Assembly: GCF_025024155.1 (NCBI RefSeq)
Contig: NW_026251709.1
Span: 868,001 to 932,000, forward strand
Length of the DNA: 64,000 nucleotides
Reading direction: 5' to 3'
From: Gamsiella multidivaricata
Taxonomy: Eukaryota > Mortierellomycota > Mortierellomycetes > Mortierellales > Mortierellaceae
Within the stretch, counting starts at the first letter, position 1; every line of letters starts with the position of its first letter. Position numbers and translations under genes: made by a program. Positions 46,846-57,362 of the stretch are shown here, one piece after another. The notes beneath the pieces were generated by a model. It had not been told where the DNA came from, searched no databases, and worked only from the letters and a program-made list of their open reading frames with translations.

Positions 46846-49354
46846 ATGGCATCGCCAAGCGATCGACCCAAGGGACGGAAACTGCCCCACCATCCCTCAG
46901 AAGCGACCATCACGAACCTCGAGAATGAGAACACCCCTCTTCTTCCCAAGAAAACTAGCGACAAGCAAGTTATTGACCCCACTGCGCTCTATGTCAAGGT
47001 TCTCGACGAACACCTGCCCTGGCACAAACGCCCCTCGGTCCTCTGGCTGCTCCCGATCTTCGGTCTCGCCTGGATCGGCAGTGGCATGCTCGCCTCCTCC
47101 ATTGGTCAACTCCAAGCTGCACTTCTCTGTCGCGAGTATCTCAACCGCCACACATCCAACACCACCTTGCTCGCCAGTGAGGGCGTGGTCTCGTTCCTGT
47201 CCAGGGTCTCTTCAAGCACTGGGGGATTGGCTGAACACGTCGCAGTCGCGATGCGACCCGCTGCAGAGTGTCAGATCCCAGAGATCCAGGCGTACACTGC
47301 CAAGATCACAGGCCTTATCGAGGTGCTCACCGGTATTGCGAGTAAGTCTTGTTTGCTATTGCTCTAGCTACTGACCTGCTTTAAAAATGGTGCTTACCTC
47401 ACTTTAAGGCGCTCGTCACTGTTGATTTAAAACAGCTATGGTTGCCTTTTAAAGACACATACCATACGCTCGCATCTTGCCTTTGCCGCGTGAGCATCTA
47501 TGGCAACGAAGAGCCTGGTGTATTTCTGCTAGCAATAATCCCATCACGTTCTTTTCATTGAATCCAATCTAATCCCAGGCCCCCTCTTTCTCTCTCTGAA
47601 TCAGGCACATTCTCGATCGGATACTACTCGTCCTTGAGTGATAAGCATGGGCGCAGGACTATCATGTTCGTCTGCTTCGTTAACTCGTTCCTGACCCTCG
47701 CCGCCATCCTCGCCATGAGTCTATACTGGGACCAAATTGGATTGCCCCTCATGGTCGCCTCTGGGCTCCTCGTCGGACTACTCGGCGGTACTAGCCTCAG
47801 TCTCACCATTACACTGGCTTACACAGCCGATTGCACAGATCCTGCGAAGCGTAGTCTGGCCTTTTCCTGGCTTCACGCCAGTCTCTTCCTCGGACTCTCT
47901 GTCGGGTATTGCCTGTTGTGTCTTGCTTGCAAAATCTGTTTTTTTGCATCTTGCCAATATTGCGAAACACTGAGTATTTCTATTTGTTTTTTTTTTCTGC
48001 GTGTTCTGTTAGATCATATCTGGGAGGAACGATCGTGAGAGCCACGAACACCATCCTGTCGATCGTCTATCTCGAGATGATCACAACCACCATCTGTTTC
48101 CTACTTGTACTGTTCTTTGTGCCAGAGTCCCTGCCGGGCAAACAACCTGAGAAAGTTCAGCGACTTTACGAGACCTTCAAGAAGAAGAACGGCACAGGAA
48201 CAACATCTCAGGAACGCGTCGCGTGGCATTCACACGCTATACGCGCACTCAGCTTTTTCAAACCCAACGGTCGCAACACCAACTTGGTTCTCTTAGCAGC
48301 AATATCGTTCCTGCAGATGCTAGCCATGCGCGGTACACTCTCGGTCATCATTCTCTACACAAACAAGATGTTTGACTGGACTGAATACGAGGTATATATG
48401 CAAACAAAGAGGAACGCGCACAGTACGGACGTCATATTTCTGAATTCTCTCAACTGACAATTCACACAACTTTTATGAAACGACTTGATTTAACTTGAAT
48501 AGGACGGCATTATGTTCATGCTGAGCTCGCTGGTTCGATTGTTCACGATGCTGCTTTTGCTGCCGATCCTAGTCCAGCTGCACCAGAGGGCCTACCAAAG
48601 GAAGCAGAACAAGGTTGCAAAGGAAGCCCTCCGTCACGGGAAGCAGCCCGATGTCCAATCTCAATACCTGCAGACACGGGATCCAATCATCGACAGCGTC
48701 TATATGTCCAGTCAAGTCCCATTCAACGAGAACGATCCTAGTGCCGCAGCGAGTGTGCAACATTTGGGCGGGACTGCGCTCGAATTGTCGCTTGAGGAAC
48801 ATGAGCGTCGGAATCGTCAGATCTCGGTGGATTCTATCGGAACGTTGGCTCCCTCTAACGGAGTAACATCTCATCCACAAAACGCCATCGAGGCAGGGGA
48901 AGAGGACGAAAACAGCTCTGCGGACGCCTACATTGCGCCAGTGAGGACACAAGCGCAGACGTTTAGCGACATGAAGTTCGATACATGGATGATTCGACTG
49001 GGCTCTGCGATCAGCTCGATTACTTATGTCGGGTACGGTCTGGCACGAGAGGGCTGGGTGTTCTACCTGGCTACAGCACTGCACGCCGTCTATATCATCT
49101 CGAGCCCATCACTTAAATCCCTTCTAACGAATCTGGTCGAACCTTCGCAGTTTGGAGCGGTACTGGGGGCTGTGCAGGTCGTGGACTCGATTGCTGTGAT
49201 CTTCTCACCGATTGTGATCTCGTGGGTGTATGCGCTGACGGTCGGAACGATGCCGGAGTTTGTGTGGTACAGCTGTGCTGCCTGGGCGGGCATCTGTGTG
49301 GTCCTGGCGTTCATGATTCGGCAGAAGCAGTTTCGTAACAACATGGATTTCTAA
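46846..49354 (+). CDS. Major facilitator superfamily transporter (SLC46/tetracycline-resistance-like)
   Basis: Four exons, 46846-47341, 47605-47905, 48013-48391 and 48503-49354, give 675 aa with consistent phase. A hydrophilic N-terminus is followed by about 12 membrane segments. The MFS loop-2 signature is GYYSSLSDKHGRRT, and GSYLGGTIVRAT lies in the TM5 region. A long Ser/Asp/Glu-rich central-to-late loop (about residues 420-540: SVDSIGTLAPSNG, EAGEEDENSSADAY) is unusual. The C-terminal half resumes with MIRLGSAISSITYVGYG and ends MIRQKQFRNNMDF. The overall look is that of fungal MFS members near the proton-coupled folate transporter/TetA group; substrate unknown. It lies third in a same-strand run after a Zn2Cys6 regulator and an ABC transporter. 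The start ATG at 46846 is preceded by a pyrimidine-rich leader. Confidence 0.82.
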
Positions 49355-49682
49355 AAATCGCATATACCCCTCCCCCCTCCCACTCCATTCTTTATCATAC
49401 CCTTTCTTTTTTCTATGACTCCATCCTTCCTTTGACCTTTTTTTTTTTTCCTTTGTACTCTTTCATGGGATAGATCCATTTCATCTCTTCCTATTCACTA
49501 GAAATAATTGTAAATAGTGCACTGTTTTCCCTCTCTTCACGATCTACCTCTGAACACAAATAAATCCAAAGGCTGTATGCCTCAAAAGAGGCATATTTAC
49601 AACAGTGAGATTTAATTCAATTACTGAAAAATATTTTTGTGAACATCCAAGTGGTCTTCAACGCAACGAAATAGTCGTCAGT
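49355..49682. other. Shared 3' region of two convergent genes
   Basis: Pyrimidine-rich 3' UTR of the MFS gene, with AATAAA at 49559-49564, followed by the 3' end of the minus-strand membrane protein. Confidence 0.45.
49559..49564 (+). terminator. Polyadenylation signal-like AATAAA
   Basis: AATAAA about 205 bases after the MFS stop codon. Confidence 0.35.
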
Positions 49683-51975
49683 TCAGGACAACATATCGAA
49701 TCCAGAATCGCGGCGCTCATCCACGACGGTCACCTTATGTCCATGCTCGTCCAACGTATACTCCTGCATCGTCGGAGGTTGGATCCCCTCCATCGTCAAA
49801 ATCACTGGAACATGCCCCGTATGCGGGATATCGAACTCGTCGTGTGGGTGGATCACCAAATGATGCGTATGACGATCGCGGCCGCGACCGTGTTTTTGTT
49901 GATGCTCCGAGGCTTCATACTCCTCATTATTCTGTCCACTTTCGGCGGTGGTGCATGTAACCCGTGCGACGTCTGCGCACGTTGCCGGGGTGTCATGGTC
50001 TTCCAAAGTAGAAGAGTCCTCGACAGAGAGTTTGTGAGGGGATGACGGGGGTGTGGACTTGTAGGACGAGGCTACCATATTGTCTTCTTCCAGAATTTGT
50101 GAAACAGCTTTCCGGATCCCCCAAGTTTCTTCGTTAGGGATAGCCGAGATCGAGGAATCTTCAAGGCGGATGATCGAGTAGTCCAAAGTGTCCCTCAGTT
50201 CTTGTGCGAAATCTGAACATTAGTTTAAACGTTGTGAGCACACGGAGTATGGGAGCGTGATAGGGATACTGCAAAGTTTTGCGCCGCAAAAGAGAGAGAG
50301 AGAGAGAGAGAGAGAAGAAAAGGAACAGACGACATGGGATTACCTTTGACAGAATCCGGTAGATTATGCTTAATCGTTCCTGCAGCCGCCTCGGCCGTGG
50401 ATGCAACTGCCGCAGCCATAAAGATCGCCGTCCCGAAAAGCCCGCCCGACAATGAATCCATATTCTTCAATAACTGACTATCCTGTGTAAGACCATAGAT
50501 CCTCGCTCCAAGATCTTGTTGCTCACCACCTGCCTTGGCCTTTGCCTGGGCTGTGTGGTCATCACGCTGATGCTGTGTTTGTGTACGGTCTGGCTGCTGG
50601 ATGCTATTGCCACTGCTGGGCCGGTGTGTCCGCGTTCGCAGAGAGACAGAGGCACGTTGTGTCTTCATGGATTCTGTGTCGACCGAGGATTCTTGATCAG
50701 CGTCTGATGCAGGAGCAGTCCTCTGCATGGAAGACGGTGCCTTGTTTTGCAACGAGTGTTTCTCCTGATGTGAATGCTTCTCCTGAGCAGAGGGTTGCTT
50801 TTCGGGCGATTTTTTAACAATGTCTGCGTACGATATCTTTTTATCCACGTAAGCGTGCCTTGAAGAGTATTTCTCACCTACAGTATTATAAAAAGATTAG
50901 TTAGAACAGTAGCGTCCACCATGCAGGGCCAGTATCCGCGTTATCGGTGCGATGTGACTTACTCTCGGTGGGTGTCTGAACGGAAGTCTGAGGATGTGTT
51001 TCCTCGCCCGAATCCCGCTCAAGAAGATGGCCAAGGTCCTCGCCCTTCAGCTGTCTGTACGGCTCAGAATTGATAACCGAAGGGGATTCCTTCGCCGCAG
51101 CTGCGTATCCAGCTGATGACAATACTAATACGGTTAGCACGGTTGATGTAGAAAGCCTTAGACACGCAAGAGATATAGAGGGTTACGTAAAAAGAACTTG
51201 CCAGTGATGTCAATGGGCTTGAAGTACGAGATCTCGCCGCCGTAGAAGCCGGCAGACCCGAGCATGGAGCCCCAGGTGCCAAGACCGTAGTTGTTTCCGT
51301 GTGCATGCTGTCTCGAATTATGTCCATCTAGGTCAAAGAAATATCCACAGCACTTACCAGGTCAGCATACTACCACAGCTACTATCACTAAAAAAATGAG
51401 GAGTGAATGTCATTCTTACCATTGTTGGCAGTGCCTTCCTCTGCGGATCTTGCTTTACCCTTACGCTCTCTCTTCTCGTCAGAAGCTGAGACATTTGTTC
51501 TCTCTGCCATACAAGATGCTGCTGAGACATCCACAAAGTTCCCCGGATCCATAACGACACAAGCCAACATGAACAACAGCACGAGCGGCACCATCACCAG
51601 GAACATCAAGATCTTCGGCTCGATGCCATAGGTCTCTACGAGATGTCCAAATTCCATCCGCTGCTGCAACGAGCGGATATCGGGGGTGTAGTTCCAGAGG
51701 ATGCTGTCGAATGTGGCTATGGGGTCCCAGGACCTGAAGTAATTCGCGAGCGTGGAGAGCACAGAGTCCGTGGAATACTGGATGGTTTCATCATCATACA
51801 GCCAAGGAGTGGGTTCGATAGGCAAGTCGATTACAGTGTGCAGATATGGGACTGGGTGGGATGAAGAGGGCGTTGGGGAAGCGTTGGAGATCCAGTTGTA
51901 GAGCACATCGAGGGCCCTCTTTGGGTATAGAGGGCGGTCGATATCCCCTGATAGCGAAAAAGCGTGCATGTTCAT
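49683..51975 (-). CDS. Single-pass membrane protein of unknown function
   Basis: Five exons, 51975-51420, 51327-51202, 51112-50963, 50877-50344 and 50212-49683, give 631 aa, every intron in phase 1. Intron 2 has a GC donor (G|GCAAGT at 51201). The N-terminal 130 residues (many aromatic, e.g. ALDVLYNWISNASP, SILWNYTPDIRSLQQRM) look like a lumenal domain. A membrane segment follows at about residues 135-155 (ILMFLVMVPLVLLFMLACVV), then a basic block. The long cytosolic part is hydrophilic with a possible amphipathic segment (GGLFGTAIFMAAAVASTAEA). The last exon carries His-rich stretches (HGRGRDRHTHHLVIHPHDEF). I recognise no family. Intron 4 contains a GA dinucleotide run. The start could also be the second ATG at 51969. 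Confidence 0.7.
50290..50315 (+). repeat. (AG)n microsatellite in an intron
   Basis: About 13 AG units inside intron 4 of the membrane-protein gene. Confidence 0.85.
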
Positions 51976-52907
51976 GGTGCGAAGTAGAGGTAGGGTGGAG
52001 CGGAAGGAGTTGAAGAGACAGAGGGATGACGGAGGAGTGCATGTACATGTAGTGGTAAAAAAGGAATGAAATAAAAAAATACAAGCTGGCGCCCACGGTG
52101 TCTTCCACAGGCTATGTTCCAGCCAGTTGACCCGAGTGTGACCAAATGGGCAGCATGAACAAACATCGCGTCCACAACACGCGTCATTGGAATCAATTTG
52201 GATTTCCATTTCCAAGGGGCCCTTGCGGGCGTGTTTGCAAATAGAGAGATTTAAATAAGAGAGGGAGGGGCGGCTGCTGTGGTAGGCCAATAATCCGCAT
52301 TGAGTTGCAGCTCTCTTGCGAGAACCTACAGCGTATTGGACTGATAGAAGCTGTGTGCTAGAGGCCGATTTCAATCATTCCGGGTAGAATGAGAAATTGC
52401 TGGTAGCCGAATTCTCGCCAGCGATTCGCCAGCGTCCCCACTAAGGAAGGAAGCGCACCTGCGCGGACTTTACCCGCTTGCAATGTCATTCACTGGATCA
52501 TCGAAATGTCGCAGTCGTAATGTTTCCAAGCAAACGCTATTCAGCCTGCCACAGCAGCCAATGAGGGCAGAGCCATGCGGCCCAGATCCGTGGCCTCCTT
52601 TTGTACTCCCCCAGGACTGTCACACATAAAATATATTCCACCGCAATATTCCGGCCTTCAAGCTGGAAAGGACCGAAAATTGGACTCGCAACCCGCTCTC
52701 AAGAAATCAGTCACTCTCTACTCCTCTCTCATCTGTCAATTTTCAGCTGTAGAGAACCTACTAGCCTGACATGTCTATTTAAATGAGGGCCTTGGAAATG
52801 CATTATCGTGATTAAAGGGGTGTATGGGACTAGTGAAGACATCGAAAAAAAAAAAAAAAGAAAAGTACAACAGCAACAAAATAATAAACGAAATGAGTCG
52901 CTATCTT
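51976..52907. other. Intergenic stretch, no gene recognised
   Basis: Promoter of the membrane-protein gene and downstream region of the DUF1769 gene. An A-run of about 15 bases lies at 52845-52859. No convincing coding signal. Confidence 0.4.
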
Positions 52908-54949
52908 TTACTCGACAAACTCGAACTGGACAGCCCAGAAGACAGCGCTGCCGTCCAAGGTCCTGCATGTGTAGCGCACCGGCTGCCCACCCAGGTATTT
53001 TAGCACATTCAGCGATAGTCCTAGCTTGATATTGCCAGTGTTGAAGTCCATATGCGGCGAAAAGAACTCGAATCCATATACCAGATCCGGGTTGTACTTG
53101 AAATCCTTGCGATGCTGCTCCGTCTGGAAATACTTCCTGCGTTCTGCTGTGCTGAGACTCGCCTGGCCCGGCAAAAAGAATGTCGTGTCCTCCTCAAGGT
53201 GCTGGCGCCACTGTCCCAGAGGCATCTCACCCTCGAGCTCTGTCCCTGCCTCCCAATCTGCAGACGTTCCTGACGAGTTGAGTGATTCAGGCTGAGGGGT
53301 CGCAGGAGAGGTGATAGTTCCCGCTTCCTCAGTAATAGGGGGCGAGATCGACCGGACCTTGTGAACCTGATCAGACGAAGAACTCCGTTTTGTTGAATAG
53401 CTACTCAATCCACTGTTCTCGTTATTGGATGCTGTGCTGCTGGTACCCATGACCGATGCACGGTTGCCACGCTTAAATTTGCCTAGAAAGCCCCACGCAC
53501 TCGACACTGCACCAGTGACATTCTCGGTCATAGAAAAGGAGCGCGAAAGATCCATGGAGGGGCGAGGTGTAAGCGGCGGTGATGGGAGCTTTGTGTCCTG
53601 AGGACGCCAGGCCGACATGGTATTGATGGACGAGACCAGAGGGCTTAGGATCCAGGGCTGTCCGTCCTTGGAGAACGAGGTTCTGACGACCGGATCGATG
53701 TAGCGGCAGACCTTGAGCATCATCTCGAATCCATCTGGCAGATCCACGGACCGGTCAAAGTCTGTGCCAAAGTATAAGTCCTGGCCATCCCACTCGCGCT
53801 TGAACCGACCTTCAATCTAAATGGTTGAACAACCAAGTCGGTATCGTTCTAGACATCTTTCTTTCTTGGTTCCTCTTGTTTCTGAAATTTGTAGCATAGT
53901 TTCTGTCTCTTACCTGAAATGAAAATCTGCGGTTGCGTCCTTTAAAGTAGTCGGAATTGTAGACGGGTTGTGAGCCGTCGTTCGTGATGCCCACTGTTCA
54001 GGAACAAACCATCCGGGTGATCCATATCATGCGATGCCCGAGTTCATACAAGTTAAAATAGAATATACAACGGCGGCGGTACATTACGAAGAGACAGAAA
54101 AATGAAAGTGAGCATTGAGGTTAGCCCATTTGAAATATGGAAAAGCATTGATGATAAGTAACGGAGTATCGTATAGCCATCGATGTGCATGGATCGATGG
54201 AGAGCCCAAATCCCCCCTTGAGATCCCTGTCCCCACACAGACAGGGTCACTCTCGCCCTCCACTTCTGGTTGTCCGAAAGTGCGTGCATGCGTATGAACT
54301 TTGTCCTAAGAGTGCAGTGGATTTGGAAAAATGTGACCCGATAATGCTGGCAGGGATGCACATCTTGTCCTTGGCAACAGACAAGGACACCAAAGCACTG
54401 TGGTGGCCAGAAGAAGGATTTCCTACTGTCTTCCACACGCTTCTCCAAATCAACAGCCTCCAAAGCGATATGAAATAAAAGCAAGAACGGGCCAGGCTAA
54501 TGGAAAGGCACACTGCCTCCTCCTTCTTTGGCACCTCCTGTTGTTCCTGACCACTCCAATCATCCGATTTCTTTTCTTTCCTTGACCAAGCCCGCCCAGT
54601 GTCTGTCTCTGGTGCGTTGTTTTCCTGATCCTCAGCCCCATCATTGAGTATTGAGTAATAAGCAGTACATATCATGCCCCTTCTGCCTCCGGACGGATAG
54701 CATCCCTTTGAAAGCGAGAGTATTATCTACACCACAAGAGGATTTGTAGAGGGGGGGAATGTTGCAGAGTGTGCAAGGGACGCATGTTGAATGCAGTAAA
54801 AGTGTTTCCTTACCAAAGTCCTTGATACGAACAACAGCACGGCCTTTGAAGTTGGGGGCATCGAACTCAATGGGCTGGATCTCGTCGTTGCAGTTGACAA
54901 TAGACAAATCCGTGTACGACCCGCCGATGGAAACACGTAGCTTGACCAT
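52908..54949 (-). CDS. DUF1769 (UPF0590) family protein
   Basis: Three exons, 54949-54814, 53993-53914 and 53816-52908, give 374 aa with consistent phase; intron 1 is long (820 bp). The N-terminus MVKLRVSIGGSYTDLSIVN, followed by FKGRAVVRIKDFVGI, is the start of UPF0590/DUF1769 proteins. Typical later blocks are NSDYFKGRNRRFSFQIEGRF, KREWDGQDLYFGTDFDRSVD and LPDGFEMMLK. A Ser-rich insert (about residues 150-260) precedes the C-terminal part with PLGQWRQHLEEDTTFFLP, YGFEFFSPHMDF and the last strand. No signal or membrane segment is seen. The family is widespread in fungi and has no established biochemical role that I can state. Confidence 0.8.
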
Positions 54950-56686
54950 GATTTATGTTTAAGGCTTATAGACTTTGTTACTGTAGGTAGCACAGAGGGA
55001 GCAATTGGGATCGATCGCTTGAAGCAAGTGGTGGTGTGTTGTAGTTGAAAAGAAGAGTGGGGAAGGTGGGCTATAGCTGAAAAATGTAAACTGGTAATGA
55101 GGAGAGGGAAGACGGAGAAGGTCGATGAGGAGAAAGAAAGAACGAATGTCAAAGTGATGAGTGGCCTGAAGTTCAGCAGACAAGGACAGAAAGCCAAATA
55201 ACGAATTAAATTGTCAGCGAGTGAGATGCTTATTTTTACAATATGTCCGAGAAACAAGGTCCAAAGTCGATTTTATTTAATCCGCTGCTGCTGCAGAGTT
55301 TCGATGATCCTGGAAAGTGAAATGCGGATGTAGAGGAAGGCGACAAAGAATGGATAGGGGAGAGGAGTCTGAGAATGCGAAGAAGAAAAAGAAGGAGAAA
55401 AGGATGCGCAGTGCAAAGAATGAGGAACGGGTTCCCTTTAAATAAACCTCGCCATGCAACAGCATACCAGTAACTAATAATCGAAGTGCATACAGCCATA
55501 CATGAAGTGCATATACATGCACTTCACTGGACTATATATACGCAACTCTTCAAGCCGATGAATAATGCGCCTGTCTTACTCAGCAAAGAACCATCACTAG
55601 CGACCACCAGCATCCATCCTCAATTGACATCGCTCTCCTAATATGTGTATCTTTTTGTTTCTGTGGGATTGTGGTGCGCAGTCAAGACCATCAGCCCGGT
55701 GGAGGAAGAACAGGAGGAGACAACTCTGCTCACCTTTGCATACGCACATGGCTGTCGACTCTATCTGCTGGTGTCGAAACAAACGACGTCTTGGCTCTTG
55801 GCTTGGCTGCGGCCATCCACTGCAGCATGCGCATTACAATTTGTCGTCATCCAGCCGATGTCTCCTTACTACACGCACCTCGCAGTAAGACCAAAGATGG
55901 CTCAGAGCAGCTTCTATGTTTCTTTCCCCCTTCAGTTGTGGACCTTCATGATGCCATTTCCATGCGCCCTAAACCCTTGGGCTCACCTCAAGAAAATGAC
56001 CATATCCTCTCTCTCTCTTTCCCTCTGCAAATGGGAGTTGAAGCATGGCGCGGTGTGCCAGCAGCTGAACAAGGATATAGGACTTCTTGCTATCCATCCA
56101 AACATTGCACGTTGGCAGGGGCTCAGGGTCTGGTCGGAGGATAGGTAGGCGGTGCATGCTGGGCGAAGCGGCTCGATGATTTGTTGTTGAAAACACGCAT
56201 GCACAAATCATGTGGGCAAATCGCATAGGCTCATGCTAACTCCCTAGCTAGACTTTTATTTCCAACAGCCATGACTCGGAGATACCTGCCCTTGGGTCCT
56301 TCTTCTGCACGTCCATTGTCCCAAGCGCGTTGATTTCTGGGTGATTATTGTAGCCCTGCTCCTCTTCTCCCCACTCTCTCCGCTTCCATTTAGCCCACTC
56401 CTTCCCCTTTTGCCTTTCGGATGGATAGCATAGATGGCAGCTCTGTGGCCCTGCAGCTGGCTCCTACGTGAGCCTTCATTTCCTGCGGCCATGCGCGATA
56501 CCTCCGTGCTTGTTCACTTTCGATATTATCTTGAGCTTCCAGCGTAATCTAAGCTGTCAAAATACACCATGAATGGACAACAGCCTCCCTCGGCCTTGTG
56601 CCACTACCTTGCCCAGACCAGAAGTGAATCGCACCAGCCAATGAGACCAAAACCTTGTTTTGGATGTACGCCACCAAAATTGAGCA
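54950..56686. other. Intergenic region left of the mobile element
   Basis: Promoter of the DUF1769 gene plus about 1.4 kb without a supported gene; overlapping open frames at 55640-56230 in both directions share no family motif. It ends at the 9-bp target duplication. Confidence 0.45.
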
Positions 56687-56695
56687 TGCCTGGCC
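56687..56695 (+). repeat. Left 9-bp target-site duplication
   Basis: TGCCTGGCC directly before the inverted repeat; the identical 9-mer follows the right end at 63907-63915. Confidence 0.92.
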
Positions 56696-57362
56696 GAAGC
56701 TCTGAACCCATCCCCCTTTGTTCAATTTTTCACTGCAGAGGGGCTGGGACAAAATCTTTCACTTTCTTATGGGGTCACCCTTTAGTCCATTTTGCCCAAA
56801 AAAGGAAAGTGCTCGGTGGTTTTTTGTTCACGTGATCGTACGCGGGCTGCCCAAGCTTATTTCTTGCATCCTCTTCCTTCATGTCTCCTGTTACAGTGAC
56901 AATCCACCTGATGAAGAGACCCGGCGCACGCCTCGCAAGTGCCTTCCCAAAACTCCCAACACTCCTGGAACCCTCCGCAGGACTTACAAAGCAAGGACAC
57001 ATTTTGTTACAGGAGTTGGGAGTTTGTAGCTGTTGGGGTTGTCACCCTTCCTGACGTCCTGACCCTCAATACTGTATAGCGCAATGACATACCCACAGGT
57101 CTGATCTCCTTCAGCGCCAATATTCCCGTCGCGTCGTCCTTAGGAGGGAGTAATCCAGTGAGTACATACCGATGATTGGCATGACAACAGTCACTCATTT
57201 CCAAGCACAATCCTAACGAACTTCTTGTCCTTTTATGTTTTTCTCTCTATAGGATACTCCGCAAGGAGCTACTGAAGCCCCGCCCGTCCTGACTGGAGCG
57301 TGTTCCACTCCAGCGGCGTCAATCTCCTTGCAGCTCGCCATGGCGTTCACCGCTGCAGAAGA
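56696..57362 (+). repeat. Left terminal inverted repeat (667 bp)
   Basis: Begins GAAGCTCTGAACCCATCCCC and pairs with the complement of 63240-63906 with one mismatch (57318). It contains the promoter region, a 5'-UTR intron (57158-57252, GTGAGT...TATAG), the helicase start codon (57340) and its first codons. An internal imperfect palindrome (56950-56967 against 57010-57025) and a CACGTG hexamer (56830-56835) lie within it. Confidence 0.95.
57158..57252 (+). other. Predicted 5'-UTR intron of the helicase gene
   Basis: GTGAGT donor at 57158 and TCTCTATAG acceptor ending at 57252, 88 bases before the start codon. The same intron is present in mirror form at 63350-63444 for the other gene. Confidence 0.6.

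Noticed and set aside
55640..56230. Overlapping open frames of up to 167 codons on both strands
   Set aside because: Several frames overlap, none has a recognisable motif, and there is no splice context that extends them.
56775..57210. Open frames running outward in the terminal repeats (also 63392-63827)
   Set aside because: They occur twice only because the repeats are duplicated, overlap the predicted leader intron and promoter, and have no family features.
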